Source: PALSA-505 sp035308365 (GTDB lineage: Bacteria > Actinomycetota > Actinomycetes > Streptosporangiales > Streptosporangiaceae). From it: 25,764 bases of DNA. The stretch covers positions 1 to 25,764 of the forward strand of contig DATGGU010000033.1 in NCBI GenBank assembly GCA_035308365.1, in the 5' to 3' direction. Each line of letters begins with the position of its first letter. Positions within the stretch are counted from its first letter, which is position 1. This document shows positions 7,421 through 16,300 of the stretch, in pieces. The position numbers and the translations under genes are program-made. The notes beneath the pieces were generated by a model. It saw only the letters and a program-made list of their open reading frames with translations, did no database searches and had not been told where the DNA came from.

Positions 7421-9187
7421 GTGGGACAGATCTTCTCCGAGGCACTGATCGGACGGCTGGCCGACTGGGGCGTGGATACCGTCTTCGGCATCCCCGGCGA
7501 CGGCATCAACGGGATCATGGAGGGACTGCGGCGGCAGCACGACAGGGTGAAGTTCTTCCTGGTCCACCACGAAGAGGCCGCCGCCTTCATGGCCACCGGC
7601 TACGCCAAGGCCACCGGCAAGCTGGGGGTGTGCCTGGCGACCTCGGGACCGGGCGGCATCCACCTCCTGAATGGGCTGTATGACGCCAAGCTCGACCACA
7701 TGCCGGTGCTGGCCATCACCGGCATGCAGGAGACGTCCGTGCTGGGCACCGGATACCAGCAGGAGGTCGCCATGGACAAGCTCTACATGGACGTCGCCGA
7801 GTACGACCAGATGATCTACAATCCGGCGCAGCTTCCCGGTGTGGTCGATATCGCCGTCCGCACCGCCTACGCCCGGCGGGGCGTGGCCCACCTGACCGTG
7901 CCCAACGACATCCAGGTCGCCGACGCGGACGCCGACCCATGGCAGCACGTGGCTCCGGCCAGCCCGCCGCACACCGCGGCCATCCGGCTGGATGCGCCGG
8001 GCCGCCCGCACGAGGAGGACCTGCAGCGGCTCGCCGACCTGCTGAACGACGGGAAGAAGGTCGCCATCCTGGCCGGCGCCGGCGCCCTGCACGCCCGCCC
8101 CGAGGTGCTGGCGGTGGCCGAGCGGCTGGCCGCGCCGATCGTCAAGACGCTGTCCGGCAAGGCGGTCGTCCCCGACGACTCGCCCTACACCACCGGCGGT
8201 ATCGGCCTGCTCGGCACCAGGCCGTCCGAGGACCTGATGGACGAGATCGACACGCTGTTCATGGTCGGCACGAACTTCCCGTACACCAAGCACCTGCCCG
8301 AGGCGGGCAAGGTCCGGGTGGGCCAGATCGAGGCGGATCCGGCCCGGGCGGGCGCGCGGACCGCCACCGAACTGCCCGTGGTCGGCGACGCCAAGGAGGG
8401 CCTGGCCGCCCTCCTGCCGCTGCTCAAGCAGCAGTCGGACACGAAGTTCCTGGAGAAGTACCAGAAGGAGACCACCCGCTGGCGGGCGAAGATGGCCGAC
8501 CTGGAGGACGCGGAGCGCGACCCGATCGCGCCCCAGTACGTGGTGGCCGTGCTGAACGAGCTGGCCGCCGACGACGCGGTGTTCACCTGTGACAGCGGCA
8601 CGATCGCGACCTGGGCGGCGCGGCACTGGATGATCCACGGCCGGCGTGAGTTCTTCCTGTCCGGCAACCTGGCCACGATGGCCCCCGGCCTGCCTTACGC
8701 GATCGGCATCCAGCACGCCTTCCCCGGCCGCCAGGTCATCGGCTATGTCGGCGACGGCGGCTTCTCGATGCTGATGGCCGAGTTCATCACGGCCATCCAG
8801 CACAAGCTGCCGGTCAAGATCGTCATCAACAACAACAACTCCCTCGGCCAGATCCTGTGGGAGCAGATGGTGCTCGGCTATCCGGAGCACGGAGTGCGCT
8901 ACCCCCAGCCGTTCGTCAACTACGCGGCCCTGGCCGAGGCCAACGGCGCGCTCGGGATCAAGGTTGAGCAGGCCGGCGACGTGCGCGGCGCGATCCAGCG
9001 GGCACTCGCCCACCAGGGGCCCGCGCTGATCGACATCAACGTCAACCCGGACGAGCCGCCGCTGCCGGGCAAGGTCGAATACGAACAGGCCAAGAAGTTC
9101 ACCGAGGCGTTCCTGCGCGGTCAGCCGCGCAAGGCCACGATTGCGACCACGCTGTTCAGAGACAAGATCAGCCAGCTCAAGCCGTAG
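7421..9187 (+). CDS. ThDP-dependent enzyme, pyruvate oxidase (PoxB) / acetolactate synthase type
   Basis: This 588-residue enzyme has the three-domain ThDP fold. The N-terminal pyrimidine domain (1 to about 170) carries the catalytic glutamate at residue 51 in HHEEAAAF. A central domain (about 190-330) would bind FAD in PoxB-like members. The C-terminal pyrophosphate domain has the GDG...NN motif (GDGGF from 444, NNNN about 25 residues later). The order of motifs and the sequence LATSGPGGIHLLNGLYDAKLDHMPVLAI resemble PoxB, which decarboxylates pyruvate to acetate and passes electrons to quinone. The start is GTG with AGGAGG nine bases upstream. It heads a four-gene operon with redox partners, consistent with feeding electrons to a membrane chain. 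The exact 2-oxoacid substrate is unknown, and many relatives are annotated only as ThDP-requiring proteins. Confidence 0.85.
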   Translation: MGQIFSEALIGRLADWGVDTVFGIPGDGINGIMEGLRRQHDRVKFFLVHHEEAAAFMATGYAKATGKLGVCLATSGPGGIHLLNGLYDAKLDHMPVLAITGMQETSVLGTGYQQEVAMDKLYMDVAEYDQMIYNPAQLPGVVDIAVRTAYARRGVAHLTVPNDIQVADADADPWQHVAPASPPHTAAIRLDAPGRPHEEDLQRLADLLNDGKKVAILAGAGALHARPEVLAVAERLAAPIVKTLSGKAVVPDDSPYTTGGIGLLGTRPSEDLMDEIDTLFMVGTNFPYTKHLPEAGKVRVGQIEADPARAGARTATELPVVGDAKEGLAALLPLLKQQSDTKFLEKYQKETTRWRAKMADLEDAERDPIAPQYVVAVLNELAADDAVFTCDSGTIATWAARHWMIHGRREFFLSGNLATMAPGLPYAIGIQHAFPGRQVIGYVGDGGFSMLMAEFITAIQHKLPVKIVINNNNSLGQILWEQMVLGYPEHGVRYPQPFVNYAALAEANGALGIKVEQAGDVRGAIQRALAHQGPALIDINVNPDEPPLPGKVEYEQAKKFTEAFLRGQPRKATIATTLFRDKISQLKP

Positions 9188-9202
9188 CAAGGAGCACCGC
9201 GA

Positions 9203-9679
9203 ATGCGAACCTCGCTCAGCAGCCGTCTGCCCGGGCCACCGGCGTTCCGTCGGCACGGCATAGACCGGATGGTCTACAACATCGAGACCGGGCACTTCGA
9301 GCGCAGCCTGTCCGCGCTGACCGCGGCCGGGGCGCTGGTCACCGCCGCGGAAATCTTCTTCGAGCATGACAGCGCCAGCTTCGCCAACCGGATGATGTGG
9401 CTGCCGGTGGCGCTCGGCCCGGTCGGTGCCGCCGCGGGCGTCGCCGGCTTCTTCAGCCGCCGGATGGCCAAGACCGCGCTGCCGCTCGCCTCGGCCGCCA
9501 TCGTCGCGAACGGCCTGCAGGGCACCTACCTGCACGCCCGGGGCGTGGCGCAGAAGCCCGGCGGCTGGCGCAACCCCCGGTACAACATCGAGATGGGCCC
9601 GCCGCTGCTCGCCCCGCTGCTGGTGACCGTGGTCGGCGGCATGGGCCTGCTCGCCGCGATCCTGCGCCGGGAACAGTGA
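9203..9679 (+). CDS. Four-helix membrane protein of the redox operon
   Basis: I do not recognise a named family for this 158-residue protein. Hydrophobic segments are visible at about 37-54, 66-87, 92-110 and 131-152, giving four membrane helices. Short polar regions include HGIDRMVYNIETGHFERS near the N-terminus and RNPRYNIEMGPP before the last helix. The two related motifs YNIETGHFE and YNIEMGPP, which flank the membrane core, may mark an internal pseudo-repeat. The ATG at 9203 has AAGGAG eight bases upstream. The stop overlaps the GTG of the next gene by four bases, so its function is probably tied to the dehydrogenase pair downstream, for example as a membrane anchor or quinone-contacting subunit. 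That role is inference. Confidence 0.75.
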   Translation: MRTSLSSRLPGPPAFRRHGIDRMVYNIETGHFERSLSALTAAGALVTAAEIFFEHDSASFANRMMWLPVALGPVGAAAGVAGFFSRRMAKTALPLASAAIVANGLQGTYLHARGVAQKPGGWRNPRYNIEMGPPLLAPLLVTVVGGMGLLAAILRREQ

Positions 9680-10392
9680 GCGCCCGGCAGCCCGGGAGCC
9701 AGCCGCCCCCCAGCACCCCGGTACAGGGCCAGGAAACTGCCCAGCGGCCCGCGCGCCGTTACTCCGGAGCGCCGGGCACCTGGGACGGCAGGTTTCCCGG
9801 CTTCGACGTGGCCGCCCAGGCCAGGCACTGGGACGCGGTGACCGCCGGCGTCGTGCTGTCCCGGCTCCGCACGCCCGAGGAACCAAGCTTCTTCACCCCG
9901 GGCGAGCAGGCCGTCGCGACCGCACTGTGCGACCAGCTTCTCGGCCAGGATGGTGCGGACCAGCGGATACCCGTCGTGGCGCTGATCGACGCCAGGCTGG
10001 CCCGGATGGAGACCGACGGCTGGCGGTACGCCGGCATGCCCGAGGATGCCCAGGCCTGGCGGGACACCCTGCGCTACCTCGACGAGGACGCCCGCGAGAT
10101 GTTCTCCCGCGAGTTCGCCCGGTGCGACGGCGACACCCAGCGCGCCCTCATCCAGGCGGTCCAGGACACCGGCGGCAAGGACTGGCACGGCCTGAACGCC
10201 GCCCACGTGTGGAGCCTGTGGACCCGGTACGCCTGCACCGCGTTCTACTCCCACCCGAAGGTGTGGGACGAGATCGGCTTCCCCGGCCCGGCCTACCCGC
10301 GCGGCTACAAGAACACCGGCGTGGGCGCCCGCGAGCCGTTCGAGGTGCGCGATGCCCACCCATCCGATGACCCTGTCCGCGGGGACCGCTGA
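9676..10392 (+). CDS. Gluconate 2-dehydrogenase subunit 3-like small subunit
   Basis: This protein of about 238 residues matches the gluconate 2-dehydrogenase subunit 3 family. Those proteins form a stable complex with a GMC flavoprotein and help its maturation or export. The family-like part starts near residue 65 (FFTPGEQAVATALCDQLLG) and continues through WHGLNAAHVWSLWTRYACTAFYSHPKVWDEIGFPGPAYPRGY, close to the end, where most family members have the same Tyr-Pro-rich finish. The N-terminus (VSARQPGSQPPPSTP) is proline-rich and lacks the twin-arginine signal usual in exported members, so the complex is probably cytoplasmic. The GTG start at 9676 overlaps the preceding stop (GTGA), and its own stop shares one base with the next start. 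The frame is open further upstream, but that part overlaps the membrane protein gene. Confidence 0.82.
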   Translation: MSARQPGSQPPPSTPVQGQETAQRPARRYSGAPGTWDGRFPGFDVAAQARHWDAVTAGVVLSRLRTPEEPSFFTPGEQAVATALCDQLLGQDGADQRIPVVALIDARLARMETDGWRYAGMPEDAQAWRDTLRYLDEDAREMFSREFARCDGDTQRALIQAVQDTGGKDWHGLNAAHVWSLWTRYACTAFYSHPKVWDEIGFPGPAYPRGYKNTGVGAREPFEVRDAHPSDDPVRGDR

Positions 10393-12020
10393 TGGCCGGT
10401 GTCCGCGACCGGAACGAATCGGCCTGGCTGCTGCCCAACGACGGCACCCGCACCAACCACCGCCTGCGCGCGGCCATGCGCCGTTTCGATGACACCGACG
10501 AGCTCGACCTGGTCGTGGTCGGCTGCGGCGCCGGCGGTGGCACGCTGCTGCAGCGGCTGGCCCGCCGGGGCTGGCGCGTGGCCGGCCTGGACGCCGGGCC
10601 GTTCTGGGATCCCGACACGGACTGGGTCAGCGACGAGGCCGGCTCACACCACCTCTACTGGACCGAGCCGCGGGTGATCGACGGCGACGACCCGGTGCCG
10701 CTGGGCTCGAACAACTCCGGCCGCGGCGTCGGCGGTTCGATGGTGCACTTCGCCGGTTACGTCCCGCGCTTTCACCCCAGCGACTTCGCCACCTATACCA
10801 ATGACGGCGTCGGCGCGGACTGGCCGATCAGCTACTGGGATCTCAGGCCGTATTACCGCGACATCGAGGCCGAGCTGCCGGTCGCCGGCGAAGCCTGGCC
10901 CTGGGGCGACCCGCACAGGTACCCGCACAGCCCGCACCGGGTCGGCGGCAACGGCGAGATCTTCCTGCGCGGCGCGCGCAAGGCCGGGATCACCGCCAAG
11001 GTCGGCCCGGTCGCCATCCCCAACGGCCGCTTCGGCAACCGCCCGCACTGCATCTACCGCGGCTTCTGCCTGCAGGGCTGCAAGGTCAACGCCAAGGCTT
11101 CCCCGCTGATCACGCACATTCCCGACGCCCTCGCCCACGGCGCCGAGGTCCGGGCGAACTCGATGGTCACGAGCATCGAGGTGGACGAGCGCACCGGCCG
11201 GGCGACCGGGGTGCACTACATCCGTGACGGCGTGCCCCACTTCCAGCGGGCCGCGGCGGTCGCGGTGGCCGGGTATTCCATCGAAACGCCGAGGCTCCTG
11301 CTGCTGTCGGCATCCAAACGGTTCCCCGACGGCCTGTGCAACGACTTCGGTCAGGTCGGCCGCTACCTGATGGTCCAGGGCGCCCCGCAGACCGCCGGCC
11401 GGTTCGGCGACGAGGTACGCATGTACAAGGCGCCGCCGCCCGAGGTCAGCAGCGAGCAGTTCTACGAGACCGACCCGGCCAAACCCTACCGGCGCGGGTT
11501 CTCCATCCAGAACGTCTCCCCGCTGCCGGTCACCTGGGCCGAGCACGTCGCCGCCCAGGGCCACTGGGGCCGGTCGCTGCGCGCCTACATGAGCGACTAC
11601 GTGCACTGGGCCTGCCTGGGCGCGCTGTGCGAGTTCCTGCCGCTGCCCGGCAACCGGGTCACCCTGGCCGGCGAGAAGGACCGCTACGGCCTGCCCGTGG
11701 CCCGGTTCTCCTACTCCCAGTGCGACAACGACCGCCGGCTCACCCGCGCCGCTCAGGACGTCATGGAGCAGATCCTGCGTGCGGCGGGCGCCAACGAGGT
11801 GATCACCATCGAGCGCTATGCCCACCTGGTCGGCGGCGCCCGGATGGCCGCCGGCGAGCGGCACGGCGTGGTCGACGGCAACTGCCGCACGTTCGCCGTC
11901 CCCAACCTGTTCATCACCGACGGCAGCGTGCTGCCCACCCAGGGCAGCGCCAACCCGGCCCTGACCATCATGGCCGTAGCCGCCCGCGCCGCCGATCACC
12001 TGGCTGGCCAACGCCAATAG
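10392..12020 (+). CDS. GMC-family flavoprotein dehydrogenase with probable 3Fe-4S cluster
   Basis: This 542-residue protein is the catalytic subunit of a gluconate/glucose dehydrogenase-type complex. The FAD dinucleotide motif is VVVGCGAGGG at 41-50. A second flavin-contact region is GSNNSGRGVGGSMVHFAGYVPRF (about 105-127). The C-terminal GMC signature contains the likely catalytic pair His478 (HLVGGARM) and Asn521 (SANPALTIMA). Cys220, Cys226 and Cys230 form CX5CX3C, the same spacing as the 3Fe-4S ligands of Burkholderia FAD-glucose dehydrogenase. No signal peptide is present. The ATG shares one base with the upstream stop, indicating coupling to the small subunit. The donor is a sugar, sugar acid or other alcohol; the acceptor is unknown, as no cytochrome c gene is adjacent. 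Confidence 0.88.
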   Translation: MAGVRDRNESAWLLPNDGTRTNHRLRAAMRRFDDTDELDLVVVGCGAGGGTLLQRLARRGWRVAGLDAGPFWDPDTDWVSDEAGSHHLYWTEPRVIDGDDPVPLGSNNSGRGVGGSMVHFAGYVPRFHPSDFATYTNDGVGADWPISYWDLRPYYRDIEAELPVAGEAWPWGDPHRYPHSPHRVGGNGEIFLRGARKAGITAKVGPVAIPNGRFGNRPHCIYRGFCLQGCKVNAKASPLITHIPDALAHGAEVRANSMVTSIEVDERTGRATGVHYIRDGVPHFQRAAAVAVAGYSIETPRLLLLSASKRFPDGLCNDFGQVGRYLMVQGAPQTAGRFGDEVRMYKAPPPEVSSEQFYETDPAKPYRRGFSIQNVSPLPVTWAEHVAAQGHWGRSLRAYMSDYVHWACLGALCEFLPLPGNRVTLAGEKDRYGLPVARFSYSQCDNDRRLTRAAQDVMEQILRAAGANEVITIERYAHLVGGARMAAGERHGVVDGNCRTFAVPNLFITDGSVLPTQGSANPALTIMAVAARAADHLAGQRQ

Positions 12021-12044
12021 GCAGGTCACCGCCCTGGGCGTCCG

Positions 12045-12452
12045 TCAGGGAACGAGTTGCTCGACGGTGGCGCCGACGGCTTCATATGTCGCGATGGCCC
12101 GCTGGTCCAGGCTGAGCAGCGTCGCCTGATGCTCGGCGGCGGTGAAAGCGATCAGGGCATCGTAGGCAGGCCCACCGAGGATCTGCCGGGCCGCAACGGT
12201 GGCGAGAAGCTCCTGGTAACCCGCCGTCGACAGAACCAGGAACGGCTCGGCGAACCGCTCTGTGATGAAGGCATGCACGATTGACGGATGGGCACGGTGT
12301 GGCGGCGGGAGCCGGGTCAGCACGGAGTAGGACTCAACCGCCGCGTGCGCGACCAGGCGCGGCCGGCTGCTCATGGCCTTGCGGGCGAGAGCATGATGCT
12401 CATGCCAGGTGGCGAAGGCCGCGATGACCACGCTGGAATCGGCAGCCTTCAT
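12045..12452 (-). CDS. vapC: PIN-domain ribonuclease toxin (VapC family)
   Basis: This 135-residue protein has a complete set of PIN-domain acidic residues: Asp5 in the first strand, Glu40 (AAVESYSVL), Asp98 (AYDALIAFTA) and Asp116 (LLSLDQRA). VapC toxins are Mg2+-dependent RNases that cleave tRNA or rRNA when their antitoxin is degraded. The ATG at 12452 overlaps the stop of the upstream AbrB-type gene by four bases (ATGA), the classical antitoxin-toxin order. The gene converges with the GMC gene, with only 24 bases between their stops and no obvious terminator. Confidence 0.9.
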   Translation of the reverse strand: MKAADSSVVIAAFATWHEHHALARKAMSSRPRLVAHAAVESYSVLTRLPPPHRAHPSIVHAFITERFAEPFLVLSTAGYQELLATVAARQILGGPAYDALIAFTAAEHQATLLSLDQRAIATYEAVGATVEQLVP

Positions 12453-12694
12453 CGCCGGACGCGCTCCAGCGTGTCCCGCACCACGTCGGCGGTCAGCACT
12501 GGCATGTCGGCGTCGGCCACGGCAGCCACGCCATCGCCCTCGTCCACCAGCCGCATCGGTGTGGCCGCAGGCACGATCTCCAGCCGCCCATCACGCTCGT
12601 CAATCTCAAGTGGCTGACCTGCCGCCAGGCCCAGAGCGTCCCGGAGCGCCTTGGGAATGACAACGCGTCCGGCAGAATCAATGGCAGTTCTCAT
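12449..12694 (-). CDS. vapB: AbrB/MazE-fold antitoxin (VapB family)
   Basis: This 81-residue protein begins with a SpoVT-AbrB DNA-binding domain: MRTAIDSAGRVVIPKALRDALGL then QPLEIDERDGRLEI, about residues 1-45. The C-terminal half (DADMPVLTADVVRDTLERVRR) is the likely toxin-binding region. It would neutralise the PIN toxin encoded downstream and repress its own operon. The ATG at 12694 has no Shine-Dalgarno sequence. Instead TAAAAT lies six bases upstream, which places the transcription start close to the ATG, so the message is probably leaderless. The start codon is embedded in an inverted repeat, described separately. Confidence 0.9.
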   Translation of the reverse strand: MRTAIDSAGRVVIPKALRDALGLAAGQPLEIDERDGRLEIVPAATPMRLVDEGDGVAAVADADMPVLTADVVRDTLERVRR

Positions 12695-12722
12695 GGCATC
12701 ATTTTACCATCCACTGATGCCA
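12694..12722 (-). promoter_or_regulatory. vapBC promoter with 8-bp inverted repeat operator
   Basis: TGGCATCA at 12694-12701 and TGATGCCA at 12715-12722 form a perfect 8-bp inverted repeat with a 13-base spacer. Between and partly within the arms, on the coding strand, lies TAAAAT (12706-12701), a good -10 element six bases before the vapB ATG. The region is A/T-rich relative to its surroundings. AbrB-fold antitoxins usually repress their own promoters by binding such repeats, so this is the likely autoregulatory operator. No good -35 hexamer was found. Confidence 0.65.
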
Positions 12723-12759
12723 ATAAGGACTCCGGAGCTATGAACGATCATGTAATTCG

Positions 12760-13359
12760 TCAGGGCGGCAGTTTTGCGAGTGTCTTCCTGGCTTCCTGGC
12801 GGACCAGGGCCTGCGGGTGATCGAGCAGGGGCTCGACGGCCGCGCATACGCCGGGGGGCTTGAGCTTGCCGAGCGCCATGAGCGCGTGCGCCGTCACGTC
12901 CGGGTCGCCGAGCAGGCCGGTCAGCACCGAGGCCGCCCTTGGATCCTTTGATCTGCCCAGCGCGAGCACCGTCATCTGGCGGCCCTTGCCGTAGCCGCGA
13001 TCCCGCACCAGCTCCGCGATCTGGTCGAAGACCGAATCGTCGGCCACCACCGACAGCGCGTTCCCGATGGCCCAGCGAAGGCCCAGGCCGGATGGGTCGT
13101 CGGCGGTCCGGAATGCCCGGATCAGCGCCGGGGCGGCGGCCGGCCTGGCCGCGGGCACGGTCAGCGCCCGGACCAGGCCCTCGGTGACCTTGCGCCGGTC
13201 CGGTTCGGGCACGCGCGTGTCCACCGCGCCCAGCCAGTCGAGCAGCACCGGGATCGCCGCCCGGTAGGCGGTCTTGCCGTTCACCAGTTCCCACAGGTCG
13301 CTGACCGGCACCCCGGCATTCTGGAGGTCGCTGATCAGCTCCGGTGGGGTCGTCGTCAT
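12760..13359 (-). CDS. HEAT-repeat protein, candidate immunity protein for the RHS toxin
   Basis: This 199-residue soluble protein is built of short helical pairs typical of HEAT repeats. The later repeats are clearest: GKGRQMTVLALGRSKDPRAASVLTGLLGDPDVTAHALMALGKLKPPGVCAAVEPLLDHPQALVRQEARKTL, about residues 125-196. Here the pattern 'D..V...AL.ALG.L' recurs at about 35-residue intervals. No catalytic motif, signal peptide or membrane segment is visible. The ATG at 13359 overlaps the stop of the RHS toxin gene by four bases, so it should be made with the toxin, the usual arrangement for a cognate immunity protein. HEAT/ARM-like folds are known among immunity proteins of polymorphic toxins. The immunity role is inferred from position and fold, not shown. 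Confidence 0.75.
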   Translation of the reverse strand: MTTTPPELISDLQNAGVPVSDLWELVNGKTAYRAAIPVLLDWLGAVDTRVPEPDRRKVTEGLVRALTVPAARPAAAPALIRAFRTADDPSGLGLRWAIGNALSVVADDSVFDQIAELVRDRGYGKGRQMTVLALGRSKDPRAASVLTGLLGDPDVTAHALMALGKLKPPGVCAAVEPLLDHPQALVRQEARKTLAKLPP

Positions 13360-16300
13360 CGGGCGGGGAGGCTCCGTATCAGGTTGATTTCGCCAGAGTC
13401 CACCAATTCTTGCAACGGGCCGCTCAGCACGGTGTCGCTGCGCACGATCAGGTTGAAGTCGAGGCCGTTGGCCTGAGCGTAGGCGGCGAAGTCCTGGAGC
13501 TGGCTGGTATAGCTCAGGTTACCGACGTTCTTCACCTCGGTCAGCGTCGTGTCGCTCAGCGCGTCCGGGATCCGGTAGGCGGCGGTGTCGGTGGCCGACG
13601 GGATGCGCACCTTCGCGGCCTGGTCGATGCCGGACAGCTCCTCGCCTTCCATCCCGAGCTGGCGTGCCGCCGCGAGCCCGCCCTCGGTCTCCAGGGAGTC
13701 GGCGAGCGCGCCGAGCAGGGCGCCGCCCACCTCGGCGAGCACCAGGCTGGTGCCGAGCATCCCGAGCAGGTTGCCGAAACCGTAGGCGAGGTCCATGCCC
13801 GGGCCGCAGAACGGTGGCGGCACGTTAATCAGGCCGAAGGTCAGGCCGTTGAGCACACCGGCGCCGAAGTTGAGGAAGCCCTGACACCAGCTTCCGCACA
13901 TCCCGCTCGGGTCGTTCAGGTTGACCGGGTTGTCCTGGGCGTACTCGTACAGGTTGGGCGAGCCGCCGGAGATGCCCAGCGGGTCCTGGCTGATGAACCG
14001 GCCGAGCGCCGGATCGTAGTACCGGGCGCCCATCTGGTCGATGCCGGTGGGGTCGGCCTGGCTGGTGGCGTACCGCTCCGGGCTGGGGTTGGCGGTCCCG
14101 GTGACCGTGGTGTTGCCGGCCGGGTCGTAGCTGTAGGTGGTGGCGATCGCACCGGCCGGGCCGGTGAGCCTGGTCGTGCTGCCGACCTGGTTGATCAGCG
14201 GCACCGTGGTGCCGGCGCTGTTGCTCACCTGCACGGTCGCGCCAGGGCCCGTCGACATGTAGCTGGCGGTGACGCTGCCGCCGCTGGACTGCTGGATCAG
14301 CGTGCCACCGTCGTACAGGCTGGTGGTGGTCACCCCGCCGGTCGTGCTGCCGGCCCGCTGCCCGGCCGGGTTGTAGGCGTAGCTGTAGCTGGCCGTGGGG
14401 GTGGTGACGCCGGACAGCGCCCCGGCCGGGTTCCAGGTGTAGGTGCTGGTGCCATCGGAGGTGAGGCTGCCGTTGGCGTCATAGGTCAGGCTGGTGCTGC
14501 CCGCCTTGGTCAGCTCGTTGTCCGCGTTGTAGGTCTGGCTGCCAGCCGCGGCCGGCAGCGAGACGCCGGCCAGGCTGCCGCTGGCGCTGGCGATCAGCCC
14601 GTCGGCCTCGTAGCTGTAGCTGGCTGACCCGATGGTGGAGCCGGACACGGTGTCGGTGGCCTTGGTCAGCTCGGAGATGGCGTCGTAGCTGCGGGATTCG
14701 GTGACCCCGTTGGGCAGGGTCTGCTTGGTCAGGTTGCCGTCGGCGTCGTAGCTGAAGGCGGCGCTGGCCGTGCCCTGGGTGAGCTTGGTGAGGTTGCCGT
14801 CGGCGTCGTAGCTGTAGCTGACCGCGGGCTGGCCGGCCACGGTCATCTTGGTCCGCTGGCCGTCGGCGTCATAGACGTAGCTGATCGAGCCCTGCGGCGC
14901 GGTGTAGCCGGTCAGCTCGTCCAGGGTGTTGTAGCCGTAGGTGTAGCTGCCGGTGAGCGCGTCGGTGATCTTGGTGGGCCGGTTGGCCTTGTCGAAGGTG
15001 TTGCTGATCGTGTCGTAGTGGCTGGTGCCCGTCACGCCGTAGACGGTGCTGGTCAGCCGCCCGATGGCGTCATAGGCGTAGTGCGTGACGTTGCCGTCGC
15101 GGTCGGTGCTGGTCAGCGTGTTGCCGTCGGGGTCATAGGTCCACTTGGCGACCTTGCCGAGCGGGTCGGTCTGGGTCAGGACGTCGCCGATGCCGTCATA
15201 GGTGAACGTGGTCTTGTGGCCGTTGGCGTCGGTGTAGCTGGTCAGCTCGCTGTCGGCGTCGTAGCCGTAGCTGGTGGTGCTGCCGAGCGGGTCGGTGCTG
15301 CTGATCTCGTTCCCGGCGGCGTCGTAGCTGTAGCCGCTGACGTTGCCGTCCGGGTCGGCCACCTGGACCGGCTGCCCGATCGAGTTGTAGTAGGTGGACG
15401 CCACGTTGCCCAGGGCGTTGGCGGTGGCCACGAGCTGCCCGTACAGGTAGCTGTAGTCCGTGGTGTTGCCGAGTGCGTCGGTGAGCGAGATGGCGTCCCC
15501 GTGGTCGTCGTAGGTCAGGACGGTCGTTCTGCCCAGCGGGTCGGTGATCGTCTTGGTGTTGGCGCTGTCGTTGTAGCTGATGGTGGTCTTGCGGCCGAGC
15601 GGGTCGGTGACCGAGGCCAGCCGGTCGAAGCTGGGGTCGTAGGTGTAGGTCGTGGTCGCCGCCTGACTGGTCCCGGCGAGCGTGGTGATGGTGAGCGGGT
15701 CGCCCTGGGCGTCGTAGGTGTAGGTGGTGGTGCGGCCCAACGGGTCGGTGGTGGACGCGAGCAGCCCGGTTCCGGTCTCGTAGGTCGCGGTGCTGGTCTG
15801 GGCCAGCGAACTGCCGAAGCCGGCGATGTTCTGGGTGGGATACCCGGTGGAATCCAGCGTGGTCGAGCTCTCGTTCCCGTCGGGGTCGGTCACGACCACG
15901 CCGGTGACGGCGCCGCCGGTGCCCAGCGTGTAGGCGTACTTCCAGGTCCCGCCGTTCGGCTGGGTCTGCTGGGTGACCATGCCGGTCGTGGGGTCGTAGC
16001 TGACCTGGGTGACCCGGCCCAGGGGGTCGGTGATGGAGGTCAGCTCGGTGCAGGTGATGCTGCTGGTGCAGGCGGCCCAGCCGTACCTGGTGACGCCGCC
16101 CCGCACGTCGGTCACCGAGGTGAGCTGCCCGTTGCTGTTGTAGCCGTAGCTGATCGTGCGGCCGCCGTTGTCGGTGATCTGGGTGACGCACTTGGTCGAG
16201 GTCGCGGCCACGCACACGCCGTAGGAGAACTGCAGCCACCGGCCGTTGGGGGTGGTGACGGTCTGGATCTCGCCGCCGCCCTGGCTGGCGTTCTCGAACT

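Noticed and set aside
7334..9886. An 850-codon open frame on the minus strand opposite the ThDP enzyme
   Set aside because: The plus-strand ThDP enzyme has intact catalytic motifs and a strong ribosome site. The opposite frame is compositionally biased and spans several unrelated genes.
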